NCBI GenBank assembly: GCA_002702655.1
Contig: PABB01000024.1
Coordinates: forward strand, 1-64,000
Direction: 5' to 3'
DNA length: 64,000 nucleotides
DNA from: Planctomycetaceae bacterium
Lineage (GTDB): Bacteria; Planctomycetota; Planctomycetia; Pirellulales; Lacipirellulaceae
This document shows positions 46,973-55,746 of this stretch, piece by piece. Numbering within the stretch: the stretch's first letter is position 1; the number at the start of each line of letters is the position of its first letter. Position numbers and translations under genes: made by a program. The notes beneath the pieces were generated by a model. The model had not been told where the DNA came from. It did no database searches and saw nothing but the letters and a program-made list of their open reading frames with translations.

Positions 46973-47536
46973 ATGGCCGATTCATCCAACGACGAACTGT
47001 TCTGGCGCGAAACCTACTTCATCATCTTCCCGCACGATCGTCGGCCGTCCTTGGCCACTGTCAAACGCGCCCTGGCCAAAGCCGACGCCCGCCTGCAACT
47101 GGAAAATCCCGCGGCCGACGACCAGGGCAACTTTGCCTCCCTGCTCATTGAGTCGCCCGAGGACCACGCGGCGGTCGAGGTGAGCTTTGAAACCGGCGAC
47201 GCCGTGATCGAGCAGAACATGGAATGGGCCAAGCGGCTGCAGGATCAACTGGGCGCCAAGCAACTGCAATTCCTGATGACCGCCGATTCGCGGCTCGACG
47301 TGGCCCACTTCGAGCGGATGGCCGCGGGCGACGCGCCGCCGCAGCCCGAGGACGAATTTGGCGGCGGCGACGCCTGGTCCGACGACGACCAGTTCGGCGG
47401 CGACGGCGATGATGACGATATGGCCGAGCCGCCCATGGAGATGCTCGACCCCACGTGCCTGCTGACCGTGGTCGACTGCCTGACCGGCCTGACCAAAGGG
47501 CTGACCATCGACGCCGCGGCGGGGGAAGTCGTGTAG
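46973..47536 (+). CDS. Acidic cytoplasmic protein of unknown function
   Basis: A 187-aa protein beginning MADSSNDELFWRETYFIIFP with an RBS (CAGGAGCG) upstream of 46973. An alpha/beta-looking N-terminal domain is followed by a Gly/Asp-rich loop (GGGDAWSDDDQFGGDGDDDD). The C-terminus has a hydrophobic stretch. No family was recognised. It is upstream of efpL and may share its transcript. Confidence 0.65.
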   Translation: MADSSNDELFWRETYFIIFPHDRRPSLATVKRALAKADARLQLENPAADDQGNFASLLIESPEDHAAVEVSFETGDAVIEQNMEWAKRLQDQLGAKQLQFLMTADSRLDVAHFERMAAGDAPPQPEDEFGGGDAWSDDDQFGGDGDDDDMAEPPMEMLDPTCLLTVVDCLTGLTKGLTIDAAAGEVV

Positions 47537-47542
47537 CAAGGG

Positions 47543-47705
47543 GGAAGGCGGAGGGCGGAAGGGGGAAGGTTGGCGGGCAACGCCTCCCTTGGCTGCGACG
47601 GTCCGCGCACCTCCCGCCGTCCGCATTGACAGCGGGCCCTCGAAACCTGACAACGGTCGCTCTCCGCTTACTTCCCCCTTCCGCCTTCCCCCGTCCGCCT
47701 TCGCC
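47543..47705. repeat. Purine/pyrimidine inverted repeat upstream of efpL
   Basis: A GGGGGAAGGCGGAGGGCGGA-type stretch (about 47542-47570) and its inverted counterpart CTTCCCCCTTCCGCCTTCCC (about 47669-47690) bracket about 100 bp just before efpL. The arms are imperfect. It resembles other dyads in the window's gaps. Confidence 0.6.
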
Positions 47706-47707
47706 CC

Positions 47708-48271
47708 ATGCTCGCCAAAGACCTCAAACCCGGCGCCATCTTCAAGCAGAACGACGCCCCCTACATCGTCGAGTCGGTTACGGTGCAGTCCCCCTCGGCC
47801 CGCGGCGGCAACACGCTGTACAAATTCCGCGCCCGGCACCTGATCACGAAGCAGAAGACCGACCTGACCTGCAAGGGCACGGACAATCTGGCCGACGCCG
47901 ACTTCACGAAGCGGCTGGTGTCGCTGATGTACCAGGACAACGAAGCGGTCCACCTGCTCGACACCGAGACCTACGAGCAGTACAGCATCGCCTCGGAGGA
48001 CGTGGCCGAGGAAATGAGCTACGTGACCGAGGGGCTCGAGGGAATGTTCGCCCTGATCTACGAAGACCAATGCGTGGGCCTGCAAGTGCCCGCGGCGGTC
48101 GCGCTGGAGATCACCGAGTGCGACCCCGGCGCCAAAGGCAACAGCGCCACCGGCCGCACCAAATCGGCCACGCTGTCGACCGGCAAAACGATCCAAGTGC
48201 CGGAGTACCTCAAACAGGGCGAAGTCATCAAGGTCGACACGCGGACCGGGGAATTCTTGGGCCGGGCGTAA
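47708..48271 (+). CDS. efpL: Elongation factor P-like protein, EfpL (YeiP) subfamily
   Basis: A 187-aa EF-P family protein with three beta domains. The tip loop reads QSPSARGGNTLYK, close to the YeiP loop (TARG-ATLYK) and unlike the PGKG of lysine-modified EF-P. The C-terminal part GAKGNSATGRTKSATLSTG and IQVPEYLKQGE also match YeiP. EF-P proteins rescue ribosomes stalled at polyproline; EfpL is reported to act without modification of the tip. The subfamily call rests on these motifs, and a plain efp annotation would also be defensible. The ATG at 47708 is directly preceded by the purine/pyrimidine repeat. Confidence 0.88.
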   Translation: MLAKDLKPGAIFKQNDAPYIVESVTVQSPSARGGNTLYKFRARHLITKQKTDLTCKGTDNLADADFTKRLVSLMYQDNEAVHLLDTETYEQYSIASEDVAEEMSYVTEGLEGMFALIYEDQCVGLQVPAAVALEITECDPGAKGNSATGRTKSATLSTGKTIQVPEYLKQGEVIKVDTRTGEFLGRA

Positions 48272-48273
48272 GC

Positions 48274-48300
48274 CGTAGGTCAGGCTTTCCAGCCTGACAC
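48274..48300. repeat. GTCAGGCT-TTCC-AGCCTGAC hairpin, single copy
   Basis: An 8-bp perfect stem GTCAGGCT/AGCCTGAC with a four-base loop directly after the efpL stop codon. The same element begins each 123-bp unit at 50095-50463 and occurs inverted at 50459-50482. Confidence 0.88.
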
Positions 48301-48448
48301 AGCGGGCCCATGCGGCCTGCACGATAGACAGCGTCACCTCAAACGAACGCGCACTAGCCGGCGGCACACCTGCCGCCGGGAAAGCGCCGCGAGTGCCGCT
48401 CAGTTTGCACCGGCCCGCCCCCGAGTCCCGGATCGCGTGGCGATCCGG

Positions 48449-50065
48449 CTAGGGGGCGTCGCGTGACCGTGCCCCGGTAACTTCAACATGGACCTCCACG
48501 CCCGGTAGATTGTCGCGCAGTTTGGCGATCTCCTTCGCCGTCAGCGTCGCTTCGCGCAGCGTGAGCGACACCAGCGACGGCATCTTGCTGAGTTGCTGCA
48601 GGTCGCGCAGCTGCAGTTCGCCCTGCCGCAGCGTCAGTTCGCGTAGCAGCAGCGGCTCGAGCAACTGCAACTCGCGGCGCGACAGCACCGCGTCGCCCGT
48701 GTCGAGTTGTTCCAGGTTTTCGCAGTGGCCGACCAGGCGCCAGCCCTCGTGCGTCATCCGCGTGGGTCCGAACGTGAGCTGCCGGACGTGCGGCACGATG
48801 AACGGCGCGTAGGTTTGCAGCAGCTCGTCGGTCATCGTCAACGGCGCCAGCGACAAGTTGCGCGGGTCGGCGTCGCGCGGCTCGGGGCCCTCGCGGTCGA
48901 GCCGGCGGCGCAAGCGCGCCAGCGCGACCGAATCGGCATCGGCGAACATCGATGCCGGGTCGATCATCACGCGACCGCCTAATTGCTCAGCGGCAAATCG
49001 CTCTACCTCCTCCTGGGTCGCCATGATGCACACGGTGAGCCGCCGCAGCGAGTCGACCTTGGCCAACGGCTCCAGATCCTCGATCAGGCAATCTGCCGTC
49101 GCGATTGCCATGTCGGAAAAGTCGTCGCTGGCCGCGAGGAACATCTGCCCTCTCATTCCGTAACTCAAGAGGTCGCGATTCGGGTCTACCAACGTCAACC
49201 GCCAACACCAGCTCAGCGCCTCGCGACTGCCCACAAGCCGAGCCAGCCATTCCGGACCGTCGTACCGCCAGGCGCGCCACTGCGGCCGCTGGAATCGGCT
49301 CCGAACCATCGGCGGCAAGGGGGCGTAGGGATCCCACCCAATATTCACGTCGCGTTCGCGGCCCGACGACAGGCTCCTGGCAAAGCTCAACGCGACCCTC
49401 TGCGGCGGAAACACGCGGCGGTTGAATCTCTCGAACAGTTGCTGCATCTCGGCATGTGCTTCATGCCGCGAGTGGTGATAGCGCGCCCAACCCAAGCCGC
49501 AGGCCAACGCCGTGCAACCGACGAGCAAATCGGCCAGCGTCCACCGCAGCACGCCGCCGCGACGGCGCAGGCGCCACTCGACCAGCGCTACGGCTCCGAC
49601 GATAAGGCCCAGACACGCCAGCAAGTCGCCGGCGGCCGCCAGCGGCGAGAAGCGGTGCTGCTCGCCAGCGGCAAAGGCCCACGCCTCCCGCGTCGTCCAC
49701 GCGATCGGCTCGCCAGCCACCCGCACGCCGTGCAGCGGCACGGTGCGATCGGCGTCCAGGTCGTACTCAAACCGCCCCGGCGTCGCCGGCCGGACCGCAA
49801 ACGACCACGAGTACGGCACGCCGCGCGACAAGAACGGCCAGGGCCAGCCATGCTCCCAGGTTTGTACCAGGGTAAACGGCGCCGGCATCGGCAAGTCCGG
49901 CGAAGGCGGACGGAATTCCGGCCCGGCGCGACTGGGCATCCCCGGCACGGCCACGATCACCGCCGTCGTGGCGAGCGCCGCCATCGCGAGCCAGCTGAGC
50001 CAATGCAATCGCCACGACGGTCGATCAAGCGACAGCGCGGCCGCGGCTTTGGGCGAAGTCTTCAA
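48449..50065 (-). CDS. Membrane protein with LRR-like C-terminus
   Basis: A 538-aa protein. One N-terminal helix (LSWLAMAALATTAVIVAVP) is followed by a beta-rich exported domain. A helical pair (LLACLGLIVGAVALVEWRL and LADLLVGCTALACGLGWARY) comes next, and then a cytoplasmic or exported C-terminal half. The last about 120 residues have a leucine-rich spacing (LEQLDTG, LLLRELTLRQGELQLRDLQQL, LVSLTLREATLTAKEI) like short bacterial leucine-rich repeats. This type of two-helix plus LRR-like protein is common in planctomycetes. The function is unknown. Confidence 0.75.
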   Translation of the reverse strand: MKTSPKAAAALSLDRPSWRLHWLSWLAMAALATTAVIVAVPGMPSRAGPEFRPPSPDLPMPAPFTLVQTWEHGWPWPFLSRGVPYSWSFAVRPATPGRFEYDLDADRTVPLHGVRVAGEPIAWTTREAWAFAAGEQHRFSPLAAAGDLLACLGLIVGAVALVEWRLRRRGGVLRWTLADLLVGCTALACGLGWARYHHSRHEAHAEMQQLFERFNRRVFPPQRVALSFARSLSSGRERDVNIGWDPYAPLPPMVRSRFQRPQWRAWRYDGPEWLARLVGSREALSWCWRLTLVDPNRDLLSYGMRGQMFLAASDDFSDMAIATADCLIEDLEPLAKVDSLRRLTVCIMATQEEVERFAAEQLGGRVMIDPASMFADADSVALARLRRRLDREGPEPRDADPRNLSLAPLTMTDELLQTYAPFIVPHVRQLTFGPTRMTHEGWRLVGHCENLEQLDTGDAVLSRRELQLLEPLLLRELTLRQGELQLRDLQQLSKMPSLVSLTLREATLTAKEIAKLRDNLPGVEVHVEVTGARSRDAP

Positions 50066-50094
50066 ACCGAACTCCGATCACCGGGCGTTTCGGA

Positions 50095-50482
50095 CGTAGG
50101 TCAGGCTTTCCAGCCTGACACGGCACAATGTCAACGACTGCAGGCAGGCAACGCCATGCCCCTTGATCTCGCTGACTTTTCTTTGCGTAAGAAGTCGACT
50201 CGTGGTTCGTTGTCAGGACGTAGGTCAGGCTTTCCAGCCTGACACGGCACAATGACAACGGCTGCAGACAGGCAACGGCACGCCCATTGATGTCGCTGCC
50301 TTTTCTTTGCGCGCGCAGTCGGTCGTGGTTCGTTGTCAGGACGTAGGTCAGGCTTTCCAGCCTGACACGGCACAATGACAACGGCTGCAGGCAGGCAACG
50401 GCACGCCCCCTGATGTCGCTGACTTTTTTTGCGTACGAAGTCGACTCGTGGTTCGTCGTCAGGCTGGAAAGCCTGACCTACG
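50095..50482. repeat. 123-bp tandem repeat, three units plus an inverted end
   Basis: Units start at 50095, 50218 and 50341, each exactly 123 bp. Each begins ACGTAGGTCAGGCTTTCCAG with the GTCAGGCT-TTCC-AGCCTGAC hairpin, then about 90 bp that is well conserved apart from point changes (CGGCTGCAGGCAGGCAACG and CTGACTTTTCTTTGCG) and ends TCGTGGTTCGTTGTCAGG. The array is closed at 50459-50482 by the same hairpin element in inverted orientation. It fills the gap between two minus-strand genes (50066-50486). No protein-like reading frame is supported here. Confidence 0.93.
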
Positions 50483-50486
50483 GGCC

Positions 50487-50987
50487 TCAGAACAGTTCCA
50501 TCTGCCGCAAGCCGTCTGCGGTGCGCTTCTTGGTGCGTTTCTTGGTCGTCTTCTTCGCTTTGCGCTTGGCCTTCGTTGCAGCGCCGGCCGCCTTGGTGGG
50601 CTTACGCTTGGTCGCCGGCTTGGCGCTGGCGGCGGGCTTCTTCTTGGTCACGGCGGGCGCGCTCGCCGCTTTCTTGGCAGTCGCCTTCTTCTTGGCGCTC
50701 TTCGCAGCGGCGGGCTTTTTCTTGCCGCCAACTTGCTTCGCACCACTGTTCTTCGAAACGGCCGGCTTGTTCGACGCCTTCTTCTTGCCCGCCTGCTTGG
50801 TCGCGGCCTTTTTCTTGGCGCCCTTCACCGACGCCGGTTTCGCTTTCGGCGCCGCGGATTTCTTGGCCGGCTTCTTCTTCGCCGTTTTCTTGGCCGCGCG
50901 CGACGGACCGCCCGCCTTCTTGCCAGCGAAGACGTTGTCCCAGTTATCGGAGTATTGCGGAGTGGAGCCGACGCGGGTGATGGACAT
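50487..50987 (-). CDS. Histone H1-like Lys/Ala-rich protein
   Basis: A 166-aa protein with a short ordered start (MSITRVGSTPQYSDNWDNVF) and a long basic tail built of KKA, KKK, AAK and KPA repeats, ending RQMELF. The tail resembles eukaryotic H1 C-termini and bacterial H1-like proteins that compact DNA. It is probably nucleoid-associated, but other roles for basic tails (ribosome or RNA binding) cannot be excluded. The gene's last codons abut the inverted end of the 123-bp repeat array. Confidence 0.85.
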   Translation of the reverse strand: MSITRVGSTPQYSDNWDNVFAGKKAGGPSRAAKKTAKKKPAKKSAAPKAKPASVKGAKKKAATKQAGKKKASNKPAVSKNSGAKQVGGKKKPAAAKSAKKKATAKKAASAPAVTKKKPAASAKPATKRKPTKAAGAATKAKRKAKKTTKKRTKKRTADGLRQMELF

Positions 50988-51009
50988 GGCGGTTGGTCAG
51001 TTGTTAGTG

Positions 51010-51079
51010 GTCCGTTGTCAGTTGCAGGTTGTGGGGAAAGATCTCCGCCGTTCGTCGCCACGGACAACTGACAACGGAC
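51010..51079. repeat. 15-bp perfect inverted repeat between ettA and the H1-like gene
   Basis: GTCCGTTGTCAGTTG (51010-51024) and CAACTGACAACGGAC (51065-51079) are exact reverse complements enclosing 40 bp. The right arm ends 13 bp before the ettA stop (both genes are on minus). It has no T-run. Confidence 0.85.
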
Positions 51080-51091
51080 GACCGACCAATC

Positions 51092-52771
51092 TCACGCCTT
51101 CGTCAATTTCTTATACCGGAACCGGTGCGGCTCGTCAGCGTCCGTGTCCAGCCGCTCGTGGCGTTGGGTTTCGTACGTGTCGAAGTTGCCCTCGCACCAG
51201 TGGACGTAGCCGTCGCCCTCGAACGCCAGAATGTGCGTGGCCAACCGATCGAGGAACCAGCGGTCGTGGCTCACGACCACGGCGCAACCGGCAAAGTTGG
51301 CCACTGCCTCTTCCAACGCACGCAGCGTGTCGACGTCCAAGTCGTTGGTTGGTTCGTCCAACAGCAGCACGTTGCTCCCCCGCCGCAGCAGCTTGGCCAG
51401 GTGCACGCGGTTGCGTTCGCCGCCCGACAGCACGCCGACTTTCTTCTGCTGGTCGGTGCCGTTGAAGTTGAACCGCGAGACGTACGCCCGGCTGTTCATC
51501 TTGCGGCCGCCCATCTCCAGCAGGTCGTGCCCGCCAGAGATTTCTTCGTACACGGTGGCGTCGGCCGACAGGTCGTCGCGCGACTGGTCGACGTACCCCA
51601 GTTCCACCGTGTCGCCGATGATCAGTTCGCCGCTGTCGGGTTGCTCCTGCCCCATCAGCATCCGCAGCAGCGTGGTCTTACCCGCGCCGTTGGGACCGAT
51701 GATGCCCACGATTCCTCCCGGGGGGAGGCTGAAGTTGACGTTCTCGAAAATCACCCGGTCGCCATACGACTTGGACAGGTTGACCGCTTCGATGACCTTC
51801 GTGCCCAGCCGCTTGCCGGGCGGGATCTGGATCTCCAGCTCGTCGGCTCGATCTTTGAATTCCTCGGCCGCCATCTTTTCGTACGCGGCGACGCGGGCCT
51901 TGCTCTTGGCCTGGCGGGCCTTGGGATTCGAGCGGACCCACTCCAGCTCTTTGCCCAAAATGCGCTGCCGTGCCGTCTTCTTCTTCTCTTCCTGTTCCAG
52001 CCGCTTCTGCTTCTGTTCCAACCACGACGAGTAATTCCCCTCGAACGGGTACCCTTCGCCGCGGTCGAGTTCCAGAATCCACTTGGCCACGTTGTCCAGG
52101 AAGTAGCGATCGTGGGTGACGGCGACCACCGTGCCGGGGTAGTCGTCCAGATGCCGCTCGAGCCACAACACGCTTTCGGCGTCGAGGTGGTTGGTCGGTT
52201 CGTCCAAGAGCAGCAGGTCGGGCTTTTGCAGCAGCAGTTTGCAGAGCGCCACGCGCCGCTTTTCGCCGCCGGACAGCTTGGCCACGTCGGCGTCGCCGGG
52301 CGGCAAGTTCATGGCATCCATGGCGATCTGGATCTGCCGGTCGATCTCCCAAGCGTTCTCCGCGTCGATGCGGTCCTGCAGCGCCGCCTGACGGTTCATC
52401 AGCTTTTCCATCGCGTCGGGGTCGTCGGCGACCTCGGCGTACTTGTCGCCGATCTGCTCGAACTCTTCCAGCAGAGCACGGGTCTCGGCAACCGCTTCTT
52501 CGACATTGCCCTGCACGTCCTTGTCCGGGTTGAGCTGCGGCTCCTGCGTGAGCAGACCGACGGTGAACCCGGGGGTGAGCTTCGCTTCGCCGTCGAAGTC
52601 CTTGTCCACGCCCGCCATGATCTTCAGCAGCGTGCTTTTGCCGCTGCCGTTGCGGCCCAGCACGCCGATCTTGGCGCCGGGGTAGAACGCGAGCCAGATG
52701 TCCTTGAGCACCTCGCGCTGGCCGATCTTCTTGGTGAGATGGCCCATTTGGAAGATGTATTTCTGACTCAT
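51092..52771 (-). CDS. ettA: ABC-F ATPase, energy-dependent translational throttle EttA
   Basis: A 559-aa ABC-F protein with two ATPase domains and no membrane helices. Walker A motifs are GRNGSGKST and GPNGAGKTT; signatures are LSGGEKRRV and LSGGERNRV; Walker B motifs are [12 protein letters not shown] and [12 protein letters not shown]. The linker between domains has the EttA-type arm ([20 protein letters not shown]). Start MSQKYIFQM at 52771 matches EttA homologues; an upstream frame is not conserved. EttA binds the ribosomal E site and gates elongation by ATP/ADP state. Confidence 0.95.
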   Translation of the reverse strand: MSQKYIFQMGHLTKKIGQREVLKDIWLAFYPGAKIGVLGRNGSGKSTLLKIMAGVDKDFDGEAKLTPGFTVGLLTQEPQLNPDKDVQGNVEEAVAETRALLEEFEQIGDKYAEVADDPDAMEKLMNRQAALQDRIDAENAWEIDRQIQIAMDAMNLPPGDADVAKLSGGEKRRVALCKLLLQKPDLLLLDEPTNHLDAESVLWLERHLDDYPGTVVAVTHDRYFLDNVAKWILELDRGEGYPFEGNYSSWLEQKQKRLEQEEKKKTARQRILGKELEWVRSNPKARQAKSKARVAAYEKMAAEEFKDRADELEIQIPPGKRLGTKVIEAVNLSKSYGDRVIFENVNFSLPPGGIVGIIGPNGAGKTTLLRMLMGQEQPDSGELIIGDTVELGYVDQSRDDLSADATVYEEISGGHDLLEMGGRKMNSRAYVSRFNFNGTDQQKKVGVLSGGERNRVHLAKLLRRGSNVLLLDEPTNDLDVDTLRALEEAVANFAGCAVVVSHDRWFLDRLATHILAFEGDGYVHWCEGNFDTYETQRHERLDTDADEPHRFRYKKLTKA

Positions 52772-52821
52772 GGCGAGGATGTGCGATGTGAAATGTGTGA
52801 TGGGTGATGTGCCGCGCGGAC

Positions 52822-52902
52822 GGCGTGCCACGGCTCTGTGAGCCGTGCGTTTCGAGCTGATGTTCGCGGGGGTTCACACGGCTCGCAGAGCCGTGGCACG
52901 CC
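52822..52902. repeat. Inverted repeat, CACGGCTC family, copy 3
   Basis: 26-bp arms at 52822-52847 and 52877-52902 match 25 of 26 bases as inverted copies. Each arm contains the CACGGCTC-TGT/TGC-GAGCCGTG hairpin. It lies in the divergent gap between ettA and the next plus-strand gene. Confidence 0.9.
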
Positions 52903-53041
52903 CTGGAGAGGGCCGCCGGGCGGGCGCGCAGTGCATCAACTTACGCGGGGGGCGGGCGGGCGGACAAGGCGCCTTTCTTGCCTGCTGCGAGCGGGCCGCG
53001 ATAGACTGCGAAAACTGCGGTTTCTTTCGACAGGGCCCGCC

Positions 53042-53740
53042 ATGGAAATCAGCGAACTGCCGGACACGTTCGCCGAGCCGCTTCCCTGGGCTCGGCCGCA
53101 GGCGCCGCCCGATCAGCTGCGTCGGTGGAGTCGGTATGTGCGCCACTCCCACACGGCGTGGGTGCTCGACGCCCTGGACGAGATTGAATCGCAGCGGTTG
53201 CTGCTGCTGGCCACTTCGCCGACCGGCGAGCGGCCGACGCTCAGTTGGCTCGTGCCGTTTCGTCCGGTGTTTCGCGCGATTCGAGATTGCGAGACGTACT
53301 GCGCGCTGCACCTGTACCTGCAGCGGTGCGCCGAGGAAATGGTCCCGCTCGCGTTGTGGCTGCTCAGTCGGAAGGCGAACCGCTTTGACCTGTACGGTTT
53401 GCCGGGGTACATCGACGCCAGCGACCCGCACGTGCAGCGGATCCTCGCGCGAACGTTCCTGCGGTGCGAGGCGTGGCGACAGTTCGACCGGTTGTGGGCC
53501 AGGCAGGGGCCGACGGACGAGATTGGCCGCTTCCTGGCGCTGGCCGGCCGGCGGGCGCCGTTTTCGCAGCGGATGGCCAACTGGAATCGGCACGTCGCCC
53601 AGCAGCCGGCGGCGATCGCCGCCCCGCCGTCTCCGTTGTGGTTTCGCGATTGGCCGTGGTCGCTGGCGCCGCCGAAGTCGGCCGCGGCGATTCGTCGCGC
53701 CCTGCGGCGGATTCACTGGTTGGTGCGGTGGCGCGTGTGA
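53042..53740 (+). CDS. Protein of unknown function
   Basis: A 232-aa protein starting MEISELPDTFAEPLPWARPQ at 53042. It is rich in Arg, Trp, Leu and Pro, mostly helical in look (HTAWVLDALDEIESQRLLLL; RFDLYGLPGYIDASDPHVQ; FLRCEAWRQFDRLWARQG). It has no signal peptide and no clear membrane helix. The frame is clean over 700 bp and codon use fits the neighbours, so I take it as real. No family was recognised. Confidence 0.65.
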   Translation: MEISELPDTFAEPLPWARPQAPPDQLRRWSRYVRHSHTAWVLDALDEIESQRLLLLATSPTGERPTLSWLVPFRPVFRAIRDCETYCALHLYLQRCAEEMVPLALWLLSRKANRFDLYGLPGYIDASDPHVQRILARTFLRCEAWRQFDRLWARQGPTDEIGRFLALAGRRAPFSQRMANWNRHVAQQPAAIAAPPSPLWFRDWPWSLAPPKSAAAIRRALRRIHWLVRWRV

Positions 53741-53839
53741 GCGGCGCGGGGCGAGCCGCCGATGGGGATCGCGTGGCCGCGATCGCCAAGGTGCGCTGAC
53801 CACCCTGACCGTGGCGCCCGGTTTGCTACACTGCGGGGC

Positions 53840-54391
53840 ATGAACCCGTGGCTGTATTATTTGCTCGCCGTGCTGCTGGTGACCGCTGGCATTGGCTGTT
53901 GGTTGACCAACCTGGTCGGGGCGCCGGGCAACTGGCTGCTGCTGGGGCTCGCGGCGCTATTCGCGTGGCTTGTGCCCGTCGCCAGCGGTCGCGGGATGAG
54001 TTGGGCCACCGTGGGCATCCTCGCCGCGCTGGCCGTGGCGGGCGAAGTGCTGGAATTCATCGCCGGCGCCGCGGGGGCCGCCAAGCAAGGCGCCAGCCGC
54101 CGCTCGGTCGTCTACTCCCTGGTAGGCGGCTTCGCCGGCAGCATCGCCGGGGCAACGTTCGGACTGCCGCTGCCGGTGCTCGGCTCGCTGGCCGGAGCGC
54201 TGCTGGGCGGCGCAGGCGGCGCCTTCGCCGGCGCCTACTACGGCGAGTCGAGTCGCCAACGCCCCCACGGCGAAAGCTTCGCCGTCGGCAAAGCCGCATT
54301 CTGGGGAAGGCTGTGGGGCACGGCGGGGAAGTTAATTGTCGGTGCCATCATGCTCGGCGTGATGTCGGTCGACGTTGCGTACAACAGATAA
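53840..54391 (+). CDS. DUF456 family membrane protein
   Basis: A 183-aa integral membrane protein with about four helices. The pattern fits DUF456: LYYLLAVLLVTAGIGCWLTN, then LVGAPGNWLLLGLAALFAWL, then the Gly-rich GGFAGSIAGATFGLPLPVLG and GALLGGAGGAFAGAYYGES. The short conserved PGNW motif is present. The function of this family is unknown. It starts at ATG 53840; earlier ATGs lie in unconserved sequence. It converges with the next gene. Confidence 0.85.
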   Translation: MNPWLYYLLAVLLVTAGIGCWLTNLVGAPGNWLLLGLAALFAWLVPVASGRGMSWATVGILAALAVAGEVLEFIAGAAGAAKQGASRRSVVYSLVGGFAGSIAGATFGLPLPVLGSLAGALLGGAGGAFAGAYYGESSRQRPHGESFAVGKAAFWGRLWGTAGKLIVGAIMLGVMSVDVAYNR

Positions 54392-54422
54392 AACACTCGC
54401 GTCTCGCGCAAGGCATGTCAAA

Positions 54423-54971
54423 TCACTTCGTCAAACGTGTAACCAGCACCTCGATCACTGCGTACCCGAGAATGGGCGGAATGAGAGCTGCGAGAAGCGT
54501 CCGCTTGCGCAACAAATGAATTCGAAACTGTCGTCGAACTGCTTCTGTCAGCAAATAAGCCGTGAGCATGCCTGCGACCGCGGCGCGTAGTAAGTACTTG
54601 TCAATGACTCCTCGCACCTCCGCCGAGCTAGCGCCCAACGCGGGTAACGAATGATACGCAAACGCGATGGCTGCCAGCGCGCGATAAACGGCTAGGGCTT
54701 GATACAAAACTGCTACCGACCACCCCCATTTCGCTCCCCGAAGTAGGCCGATTCCAGCCGCCAGATTGAGCGCCGCAAGTAGCGCCGTATTGGCATGGAC
54801 CGCAAACGAGTGTGGCTTTGCGTCAATCAAACGAAAAGCGCCAAGAACCATGACCGCGACGATGGCAATCCCGCTGATCACATGCAACCAGCCGAGAAAC
54901 CAGACACCGGTCGGCTTGGGCGTCCGCAGATCACTCTGCTGCGCATCACTCTTCACGACCGGTTTTTCCAT
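54423..54971 (-). CDS. Membrane protein of unknown function (cargo-like)
   Basis: A 182-aa protein with four to five hydrophobic segments (FLGWLHVISGIAIVAVMVLGAF; TALLAALNLAAGIGLL; LYQALAVYRALAAIAFAYHS; LLAALIPPILGYAVIEVLV). No family was recognised. Base composition is lower in GC than the flanking genes and codon use is less biased, which suggests recent acquisition. It lies just beyond a 29-bp partial copy of the guaA 3' end (54994-55022). Confidence 0.7.
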   Translation of the reverse strand: MEKPVVKSDAQQSDLRTPKPTGVWFLGWLHVISGIAIVAVMVLGAFRLIDAKPHSFAVHANTALLAALNLAAGIGLLRGAKWGWSVAVLYQALAVYRALAAIAFAYHSLPALGASSAEVRGVIDKYLLRAAVAGMLTAYLLTEAVRRQFRIHLLRKRTLLAALIPPILGYAVIEVLVTRLTK

Positions 54972-54993
54972 AACGAACCCTTATACGGACGCT

Positions 54994-55022
54994 TATTCCC
55001 GCTCAATCGTCGCTGGCTGTTT
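54994..55022. repeat. Partial duplicate of the guaA 3' end (att-like, distal)
   Basis: 29 bp matching 26 of 29 bases of 55748-55776, the true guaA end, in the same orientation. On the minus strand it reads K-Q-P-A-T-I-E-R-E-stop against K-P-P-A-T-I-E-W-E-stop of GuaA. It marks the far end of a 754-bp repeat interval next to guaA. Confidence 0.85.
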
Positions 55023-55072
55023 ACCGTTGAGTCGTTCGAACGCGGCCAGTTCTCTCGTGGCGACTCGGCTTC

Positions 55073-55735
55073 CTAGGCGGCAAACGATCGCAACGTCATG
55101 GGCAACTTGGGAAGCTCGCGGTGAAGGTCGACCGACCACCGCCCTACCAAAGTCGTCAACCGGGATCCCATTTGTTCGCCTTCGATGAGCGCCCGTGCCG
55201 CCAGGTACAGAGCCGCAAGAACCAGCGGATAAATACTCAACGATGCCAGCGTCGCCAGCACGATCCACTTGAGGCGTTGTCGCATGAGCTTGCGATAGTC
55301 GCCGACAGCTTCGCAGAGGAACTTCACCTGAGCCAAGCGTTGTTCTTCTTCGGAAAATGAAGCGACCTGCGCTTCAAACGTTTTCACGCGATCCAGGCAA
55401 AGCGACCTCGCCAGACCAGACTCCGTCGTTGGGCCGCCAAACGCTTCAATCGGGTCGGGGGTTCCCAGGGCGAGTTCGCCCGTGCGACCGTAGTTGTCGC
55501 CGAGAGCCGCTCCGAATATCGCACCAGCGGGTACGGTGAAGATGAGCAGCAGAGCGAAAATCGTCCCCGCCGACGAATTCCCGCCGGGTTTAAATCCATC
55601 CAGTGCGGAAAACCCATAGCACACGGCGAGCGGACCAATCAGCCCCAGGGCAAACCCCAGGAAGCAGCCGAGGCTGCTGTATAGGGCACGCCGCCCTCCT
55701 ATGAGTCGTCGCCATCGGGGTTGCTCTTCGGACAT
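55073..55735 (-). CDS. Membrane protein of unknown function inside the guaA-adjacent segment
   Basis: A 220-aa protein with an N-terminal helical pair (FLGFALGLIGPLAVCYGFSAL; IFALLLIFTVPAGAIFGAAL), a soluble middle part (VKTFEAQVASFSEEEQRLAQ) and a C-terminal helix (LATLASLSIYPLVLAALYLAA). The start is ATG 55735; a GTG at 55756 would overlap guaA. It is bounded by the true guaA end and its partial copy, and is AT-richer than its neighbours. No family was recognised. Confidence 0.75.
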   Translation of the reverse strand: MSEEQPRWRRLIGGRRALYSSLGCFLGFALGLIGPLAVCYGFSALDGFKPGGNSSAGTIFALLLIFTVPAGAIFGAALGDNYGRTGELALGTPDPIEAFGGPTTESGLARSLCLDRVKTFEAQVASFSEEEQRLAQVKFLCEAVGDYRKLMRQRLKWIVLATLASLSIYPLVLAALYLAARALIEGEQMGSRLTTLVGRWSVDLHRELPKLPMTLRSFAA

Positions 55736-55746
55736 CGTGGCCCTCG

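Noticed and set aside
48274-48300. Intrinsic terminator of efpL
   Set aside because: The hairpin lacks a T-run and belongs to a repeat family found elsewhere.
50095-50482. Possible CRISPR array
   Set aside because: Units are 123 bp and nearly identical throughout, with no repeat/spacer alternation and no cas genes.
54993-55268. A 91-codon frame ending KQPATIERE, as a possible guaA gene fragment
   Set aside because: Only the last about 10 codons resemble GuaA; upstream the frame is antisense to nothing conserved and overlaps the membrane-protein gene, so it is treated as a short att-like duplicate, not a pseudogene.
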